Positions 4,824 through 9,005 of a DNA stretch of 9,005 bases are shown here, in pieces. Both the position numbers and the translations under genes were made by a program. Origin of the DNA: Candidatus Rifleibacteriota bacterium (lineage in GTDB: Bacteria > Vulcanimicrobiota > Xenobia > Xenobiales > Xenobiaceae); contig CAAGRW010000010.1 of assembly GCA_900772775.1 (NCBI GenBank), positions 1 to 9,005 of the forward strand. The letters are read 5' to 3'. The notes below the pieces were generated by a model that made no database searches, was not told the DNA's origin, and was given only the letters and a program-made list of their open reading frames with translations. How positions within the stretch are numbered: the first letter of the stretch is position 1; each line of letters starts with the position of its first letter.

Positions 4824-7800
4824 ATGATGCTTCGCAATATTCAAGGGGCTAAGGATATTTTGGCTTCGGAAGTTTCTCCGTGGCATTTTGTGGAGAATGT
4901 TGCTATAGAATTAGCGGAAATTTACGGATATCAGGAAGTTCGTACTCCCATATTCGAAAGTGCCGATCTTTTTGCCAAAGGCATGGGCAGTACATCCAGT
5001 TTTGTAGAAAATGATATTTGGACAGTAACCGATAAGCAAAATCATCGCTTTGCCATGCGCGCCAATATGCTTGTGCCCATGATTAGAGCTATAAATGATG
5101 AAAATTTGCCCATTTCCAGAAACGGTGAGCCAGCTAAACTTTACTATTTGGCTCCTGTGTTTGCTGCTCCCAAAGGGCGAGAGCAATCGGCTGTACAGAG
5201 CCACCGTTTCGGAGTTGGAGCTGTAGGGTCCATTTTACCCAGTCTCGACGTAGAAGCTTTAATGATCGCCTATGACTTTTTCAATGCGTTAGGACTGAGC
5301 GATTTAAAAGTACAATTAAACTCTCTTGGTTGCAAAAAATGCCGTGCCGAATATCAGCAAGGCCTCTATGATTATTTCTCTCGTCGCAGTGGTGAGCTTT
5401 GTCCCAAATGTCATCACCGTTATCGCACTCATCCTCTTTGGACTATGGGTTGTGAAGAAAAATGCTGTCGTGAATTGTCTCAAGTTGCTCCTTCTATTTT
5501 CGGATATCTTTGCCCTGAATGTCGTGAGCATTTTGAAGCTGTACGCGCCTATTTAGACGAACTTAAGGTTTCTTATCGTTTATCTCCTCTCTTAGTACCC
5601 GATGTCGAGTGCTATAACCGTACCGTTTTCCAGATCAGTTGTGGTCGCAACATACTTAGTTTTGGTGGTCGTTGTGACGAACTTTCTCGCCTTTTGGGAG
5701 GCCGCGATATTCCGGCAGTAGATTGTGCTGTCGATTTAGATATGACTTTGGAGGCAGTGAGAGAGGCCAACTTAGTTCCCAATATTGAGAAACAATCAGA
5801 TGTCTGTTTAGCTGGTAGCAGTCAGGCTGCTGTATCTTTGCTTTTGCCTGTATTGTATGCTTTACGCCGAGCTGGTATTTATGCCGAGTTGGCTTATCCC
5901 AATTCCGGAGAGGGCAATGCTTGGGAAGCTGCCAGCCATTCTGACGCTCAGTTTGTTATTTACTTAGATGATTCTTCCTTGCGTCAGCGTGTAGTGCGTT
6001 TCCGTGAGCTTAACAATTCTTTCCGTGATTCTCGTTTAGATGAAGCGGTGCGTCGTATAGGTCGCTATTTCGGAATTGACGGTTTGGCTGACGAACTTCG
6101 TCCTGTTGAAGTTCGCAAATTCTCTATTTCCCGTCGTCAGCCGGCCAGTATGCGTCAAACTTACGAAATTTTTGAACCTACCCACCAGCCGGAAAAGCAG
6201 TCGTCTATTCGAGAAAATAGAGAAAAAATCGAGGAAAGCTCTAAGCGTTCCGGTGGAGAAAATAGCCGACGCAATCGTCGTCAGGAAGAAAATATTTCTG
6301 TAGAAAATAGCAAAACTGTTGAAAAACGCAGCGTTGCTCCCGCGCCTGAAAAGAAGGAGCAACCTATAGCCGCTTCTAGAGATAGCCGGTGCAGTGCTGC
6401 TGTCAACATGCAAGCCTATTATCAGAATATGACTCCTCAAGAGCGAGCCGAGTTTGAAATGACTCCTTTGCATGGCAGTTCCGCTCATCATAGTGTACGT
6501 TCTCGTCGTACTCGCAACAAAGTTGTAGCAAGTCGCGAAGAAGCTCCTTCAGCATCAGCTCAAGAAAAAGTTTGCGCCCAAATCAAAGCTATTACTTCAG
6601 CTGTAGAAGATGTTTTAGGTGAGCCTGAACTAGGAGCTGAAAGTGCTTCTAAAACGACCCGTGATTTGGCCAACGAAGTTGAAACTAAAGTAAAGTCTGA
6701 AACTTCTCCCACTCGCCGTCGTCGTCGCGCTCGTCGCACTGAGGTTGCAATTGAGCCTGTGGAAGAGGCAAAAGTAGTTGAATTCGGCGCCCCTGTTGCT
6801 GGAGATAGCTCAGAAAATAGAATCGCTGACAATTCGGAAAACTATGGAACGGAAGAAATTGTTTCCGAATCTATTCCCGAACTTGAGTACGAGTCTAAGC
6901 CTGAAGTTGAAGCTGCAACCGAAACAGAAAATGCTCACGAAGTTGGATCCAATGTCGCTCATGAAGCATCCCCTGTTGCTGAAGTTGATGCTATTGCCGA
7001 AATTTCAGCCTCGGCTAACGGCATGAGCGAAGAACAAATAGAACAGGCTTTAGCTCTTCCCAAAGTAGAAGGACAGTCTTTTGTAGAAGTTGACGAGCCG
7101 GTTATTAGCTCTATTTATCGTCGTCGCTTCAATAATGGTAGCCATGCCTCCGATTTGGAAAAAACGGATATAGAAGCTGCTCGTCGCAGTTACGATCGTG
7201 CTTTCAGCTCTCAGAGAAATCGCCGTGACGATTATGGCCAGCGCAAATCTCGTCGTCGTGAAGTCAATAAGAACACGCAAGCTAAAGAAGATGCTTCTGC
7301 TGCTGAAAAGTTTGAGTCAGTTTCACCTTCAGGCAAGTCTGCCGAGGAAAATACTAAGCCTAGTTCTCGTCGACGTTCCAAAAGTATGGCTGCTACCAAC
7401 TACAATTATCGTTTAAACAGCGCATACGATTCTTCTGCTTATAATGAACATGTCAGAAGTGATTATATGAGCCATTACGATGATGTCGATACCTATGATG
7501 ATTATGTCAGGTATTATGGCCATGCTCCTGAACTCGAAGATGAAAAATTTGAGTATCCTGCCTATGGCCCTTACGATGAAGGTGACTATACCGAGTTAGG
7601 CACCTATGGTCAGACTGCTTCTGAAAATTACGCAGTTGATGATCTTTATACAAACAATGATTACGGCACATCGGCCAACGGATCTCCCAGAAGATACAGC
7701 CGTCGCTCTTCTTCCGGTAGTCGCTCTCGCCGTCGCAGTTCTGCTTCTGCTAGCGATTCCTATAGAGGAAGTGAAAATGTGGGTGTTGCTCGTTCCGGAC

Positions 7801-7859
7801 GTCGTTCTAGCAGCCGCTCTTCTGGAGTTGTGCGTCGTTCCCGCCGCAATGCTCGTTAG
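4824..7859 (+). CDS. Histidyl-tRNA synthetase-like pseudoenzyme with a long disordered Arg/Ser-rich tail
   Basis: Residues 1-310 follow the HisRS catalytic fold: NIQGAKDIL (5-13), motif-1-like YQEVRTPIFESADLF (36-50), KLYYLAPVF (105-113) and FGGRCDEL..LLGG (280-293). About 325-416 resembles the anticodon-binding domain. The cysteine-rich module is kept: Cys170/173, 193/196, 210/214/215 and 230/233. Key active-site signatures are gone. RPEGT has become RANML (79-83), the motif-2 FRxERPQ has become FAAPKGR (113-119), LVRGLDYYTGTVFE has become LVPDVECYNRTVFQ (257-270), and no motif-3 Arg is visible in 301-312. It should therefore not activate histidine. It is not a plain HisZ, which lacks the anticodon-binding domain. 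The rest, about 440-1011, is predicted disordered, with Arg patches (631-638), acidic stretches, a Tyr/Asp-rich zone (859-947) and an RS-rich end (954-1011). The frame is unbroken. The role is unknown; RNA binding is an inference. Confidence 0.85.
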   Translation: MMLRNIQGAKDILASEVSPWHFVENVAIELAEIYGYQEVRTPIFESADLFAKGMGSTSSFVENDIWTVTDKQNHRFAMRANMLVPMIRAINDENLPISRNGEPAKLYYLAPVFAAPKGREQSAVQSHRFGVGAVGSILPSLDVEALMIAYDFFNALGLSDLKVQLNSLGCKKCRAEYQQGLYDYFSRRSGELCPKCHHRYRTHPLWTMGCEEKCCRELSQVAPSIFGYLCPECREHFEAVRAYLDELKVSYRLSPLLVPDVECYNRTVFQISCGRNILSFGGRCDELSRLLGGRDIPAVDCAVDLDMTLEAVREANLVPNIEKQSDVCLAGSSQAAVSLLLPVLYALRRAGIYAELAYPNSGEGNAWEAASHSDAQFVIYLDDSSLRQRVVRFRELNNSFRDSRLDEAVRRIGRYFGIDGLADELRPVEVRKFSISRRQPASMRQTYEIFEPTHQPEKQSSIRENREKIEESSKRSGGENSRRNRRQEENISVENSKTVEKRSVAPAPEKKEQPIAASRDSRCSAAVNMQAYYQNMTPQERAEFEMTPLHGSSAHHSVRSRRTRNKVVASREEAPSASAQEKVCAQIKAITSAVEDVLGEPELGAESASKTTRDLANEVETKVKSETSPTRRRRRARRTEVAIEPVEEAKVVEFGAPVAGDSSENRIADNSENYGTEEIVSESIPELEYESKPEVEAATETENAHEVGSNVAHEASPVAEVDAIAEISASANGMSEEQIEQALALPKVEGQSFVEVDEPVISSIYRRRFNNGSHASDLEKTDIEAARRSYDRAFSSQRNRRDDYGQRKSRRREVNKNTQAKEDASAAEKFESVSPSGKSAEENTKPSSRRRSKSMAATNYNYRLNSAYDSSAYNEHVRSDYMSHYDDVDTYDDYVRYYGHAPELEDEKFEYPAYGPYDEGDYTELGTYGQTASENYAVDDLYTNNDYGTSANGSPRRYSRRSSSGSRSRRRSSASASDSYRGSENVGVARSGRRSSSRSSGVVRRSRRNAR

Positions 7860-7896
7860 CTGGCATTAAATTGTCGCTAAAAAGCAACTAAATAAG

Positions 7897-7943
7897 AATA
7901 CCCTCTTTACCGATAGGTTAATCGATAAGGAGGGTATTTTTTT
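7897..7943 (+). terminator. Intrinsic terminator between convergent genes
   Basis: AATACCCTC (7897-7905) pairs with GAGGGTATT (7930-7938), the loop region adds imperfect pairing (CGAT 7911-7914 with ATCG 7921-7924), and a T-run 7939-7943 follows. It ends the HisRS-like transcript. The T-run reaches the stop codon of the minus-strand gene (7942-7944). On the minus strand the bases after the stem are only moderately T-rich, so leftward termination is weaker. Confidence 0.85.
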
Positions 7944-8553
7944 AGCGGTCTTTGTCCATAGAAGCCAACCAACGGCAAGTGGCAGCTCGACCGTGTTCCT
8001 TTTCGTAAATTAAGATTTTATTGAGCATATTGCCCAATAAAACTAGACCAAAACCGCTGATTTTTTGGGCTTCGGTTTGATTTTGATTATCTAGCAAAAA
8101 ATGATATTCAACCCAGCGGGCCATGCCTTCTTTATAGCCTTTGAAATTGCGCAACATTTCGTGTTCGGCTTGGAAAGCGTGAGTCAGTTCATGGCATAAA
8201 ACTGATTTAAATTTAGTACGTTCCAGACCTGGAACAATAGTTATCATGTGAGCTGAGTTCTCTCCCATTTGCTCACAACAATAATTACCGATGTGGGTAA
8301 AGCCCGAAGTTATACGCAATTTCCAAGCCCAAGTTTTGGGTTGTCCGAGTTTTATAACTACTGGATTAACTAAACTTATAGAAAAAGCTTTTTTTAAGTA
8401 GAGGCGCACTTCTTGCAAAGCAATTTTGGCTTGCACTTCATTATCTATAATTTCTGCCTTCTCAAATTCAGAAGTAGTAATTTTAAAATCACTCTGACCG
8501 GTTAGCAAAAATTCTATATATCTTCCTAAACAATTGAGAAATTTAATAATCAT
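7942..8553 (-). CDS. Small cytosolic HExxH metallopeptidase-like protein
   Basis: Translation from ATG at 8553 gives 203 residues. HELTH (121-125) is a zincin motif: His121 and His125 would bind zinc and Glu122 would be the catalytic base. EGMARWVEYHFL (142-153) lies 17 residues further on and its Glu142 is the likely third ligand. The HELTHAFQ...EGxARWVEY pattern recalls DA1-like and related gluzincin domains, but I cannot assign a family or substrate. No signal peptide or membrane segment is evident, so it should be cytosolic. I chose ATG 8553 because AAGGA lies just upstream on the minus strand; the longer frame would start with TTG at 8568 without a ribosome site. It converges on the HisRS-like gene and is divergent from the exported phosphorylase gene. 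Function unknown. Confidence 0.8.
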   Translation of the reverse strand: MIIKFLNCLGRYIEFLLTGQSDFKITTSEFEKAEIIDNEVQAKIALQEVRLYLKKAFSISLVNPVVIKLGQPKTWAWKLRITSGFTHIGNYCCEQMGENSAHMITIVPGLERTKFKSVLCHELTHAFQAEHEMLRNFKGYKEGMARWVEYHFLLDNQNQTEAQKISGFGLVLLGNMLNKILIYEKEHGRAATCRWLASMDKDR

Positions 8554-8557
8554 TTTG

Positions 8558-8596
8558 TCCTTAAACAAATTTTAGCAGGCTTTTTCCTTCACTCAA
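8558..8596 (-). promoter_or_regulatory. Candidate promoter and ribosome site of the metallopeptidase-like gene
   Basis: On the minus strand, TTGAGT (complement of 8591-8596), a 16-base spacer and TAAAAT (complement of 8569-8574) resemble a sigma-70 promoter. AAGGA (complement of 8558-8562) lies 4 bases before the ATG. The implied leader would be only about ten bases, which lowers confidence. Confidence 0.35.
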
Positions 8597-8626
8597 GGTC
8601 TTGACAAGATAAACAGGAAGGCTGAA

Positions 8627-8654
8627 TTGAAAGGACAATAAACGAAGATATTAC
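8627..8654 (+). promoter_or_regulatory. Candidate sigma-70 promoter of the exported phosphorylase gene
   Basis: TTGAAA (8627-8632), a 16-base spacer and TATTAC (8649-8654) form a moderate promoter match about 75 bases before the GTG start. The -10 is weak (four of six consensus bases). Confidence 0.35.
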
Positions 8655-8656
8655 GG

Positions 8657-8681
8657 ATTTTTGCATTTTTAGGGCAAAAAT
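8657..8681. repeat. Perfect 8-bp inverted repeat at the predicted transcript start
   Basis: ATTTTTGC (8657-8664) and GCAAAAAT (8674-8681) are exact reverse complements with a 9-base spacer. The position just after the candidate -10 box would suit an operator or a 5' hairpin in the leader of the exported phosphorylase gene. No regulator can be named. Confidence 0.5.
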
Positions 8682-8731
8682 ATGAAGTTTTAACGATAAA
8701 ATTTTAGAGATAAGGGCTGGAAATTATAGTC

Positions 8732-9005
8732 GTGAATTTTAGGAATATAGTTATATCTTTAACTTTGGGAATAGGACTAATGGCGTCAGCTTTGCCAAGT
8801 TTAGCCGAACCGGCAACTCCGTGTTCCGCTTGTTGTTTGTCTACATGCCAAACTGACAAACAGCAAACTACCGAAGAAAAAGTTGAGAAGGCCGCCGATT
8901 TCTTGAAGCAAAAAGTTAACTTTAAGCCTGAAGTTCTGATTGTTTTAGGTTCTGGCTTGGGTTCTCTAGCAGATATGGTTGAAGATAAAACCGAAATTTT
9001 TTATA
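8732..9005 (+). CDS. Exported purine nucleoside phosphorylase paralog (3' end outside window)
   Basis: GTG at 8732 opens a frame of 91 codons running off the window. Residues 1-25 form a type I signal peptide: Arg4, hydrophobic core about 6-21, likely cut after SLA25. A cysteine cluster CSACCLSTC (31-39) follows, then a charged helix-like linker (about 42-65). The N-terminal PNP core then begins: PEVLIVLGSGLGSLADMVED (66-85). This nearly copies PEVAMVLGSGLGSLADQVEN in the cytosolic enzyme encoded at 2082. Ser74 would be the phosphate-loop Ser. A TAA at 8711-8713 limits the start to GTG 8732 or later; ATG 8780 would destroy the signal peptide. The ribosome site is weak (AAGGG 8712-8716, 15 bases away). 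Purine nucleosides would be phosphorolysed outside the cytoplasm, by inference. The rest of the active site is not visible here. Confidence 0.8.
   Translation, partial: MNFRNIVISLTLGIGLMASALPSLAEPATPCSACCLSTCQTDKQQTTEEKVEKAADFLKQKVNFKPEVLIVLGSGLGSLADMVEDKTEIFY

Noticed and set aside
4692..4886. Minus-strand ORF of 64 codons across the start of the HisRS-like gene
   Set aside because: It overlaps the start of a well-supported gene, has no ribosome site or similarity, and is best explained as chance.
4824..6100. HisZ, the regulatory subunit of ATP phosphoribosyltransferase
   Set aside because: HisZ lacks the anticodon-binding domain, and no histidine biosynthesis gene is nearby. This protein appears to keep that domain and has lost histidine-binding residues.
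6216..6822. Recurring GAAAATAG octamer in the tail coding region
   Set aside because: The copies are irregularly spaced and are explained by Glu-Asn-Arg/Ser codons in a low-complexity protein.
8601..8606. Perfect -35 box TTGACA for the exported phosphorylase
   Set aside because: No acceptable -10 sequence lies 15-19 bases downstream; the weaker TTGAAA/TATTAC pair fits better.

Overview
The window looks like a chromosomal stretch of a member of the Bacillota. The evidence is a clostridial-style histidyl-tRNA-synthetase fold with a cysteine-rich insertion, nrdR and a pdp-type pyrimidine-nucleoside phosphorylase. Moderate GC, many GTG starts and an exported enzyme would fit a diderm lineage such as Negativicutes, but that placement is a guess. 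There are no insertion sequences, CRISPR arrays, tRNAs or rRNAs.

Left part (1-4290), all on the + strand: the end of an acidic, tandem-repeat protein, then ftsA, nrdR, an oxopurine-specific purine nucleoside phosphorylase (punA type) and a pyrimidine-nucleoside phosphorylase (pdp). The junctions from ftsA onward are very tight: the nrdR ribosome site lies inside ftsA, the punA site overlaps the nrdR stop, and the punA stop overlaps the pdp start. This suggests one transcript joining divisome assembly, control of ribonucleotide reductase and nucleoside salvage, ending at a strong hairpin at 4255-4287.

Middle part (4288-4823): about 535 bases without a credible gene but with an unusual number of inverted repeats. 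It leads into a 1011-residue protein (4824-7859). That protein has an N-terminal HisRS fold that keeps the cysteine-rich module and an anticodon-binding-like domain but has lost the catalytic and histidine-binding signatures. A disordered tail of about 570 residues follows, rich in Arg/Ser, Glu and, near its end, Tyr/Asp. This is the most unusual object in the window.

Right part (7860-9005): a terminator lies between the HisRS-like gene and a convergent minus-strand gene for a small cytosolic HExxH metallopeptidase-like protein. A divergent intergenic region with candidate promoters follows, then the start of a second purine nucleoside phosphorylase. This one carries a signal peptide and a cysteine cluster, so the locus appears to encode both a cytosolic and an exported version of the same enzyme.
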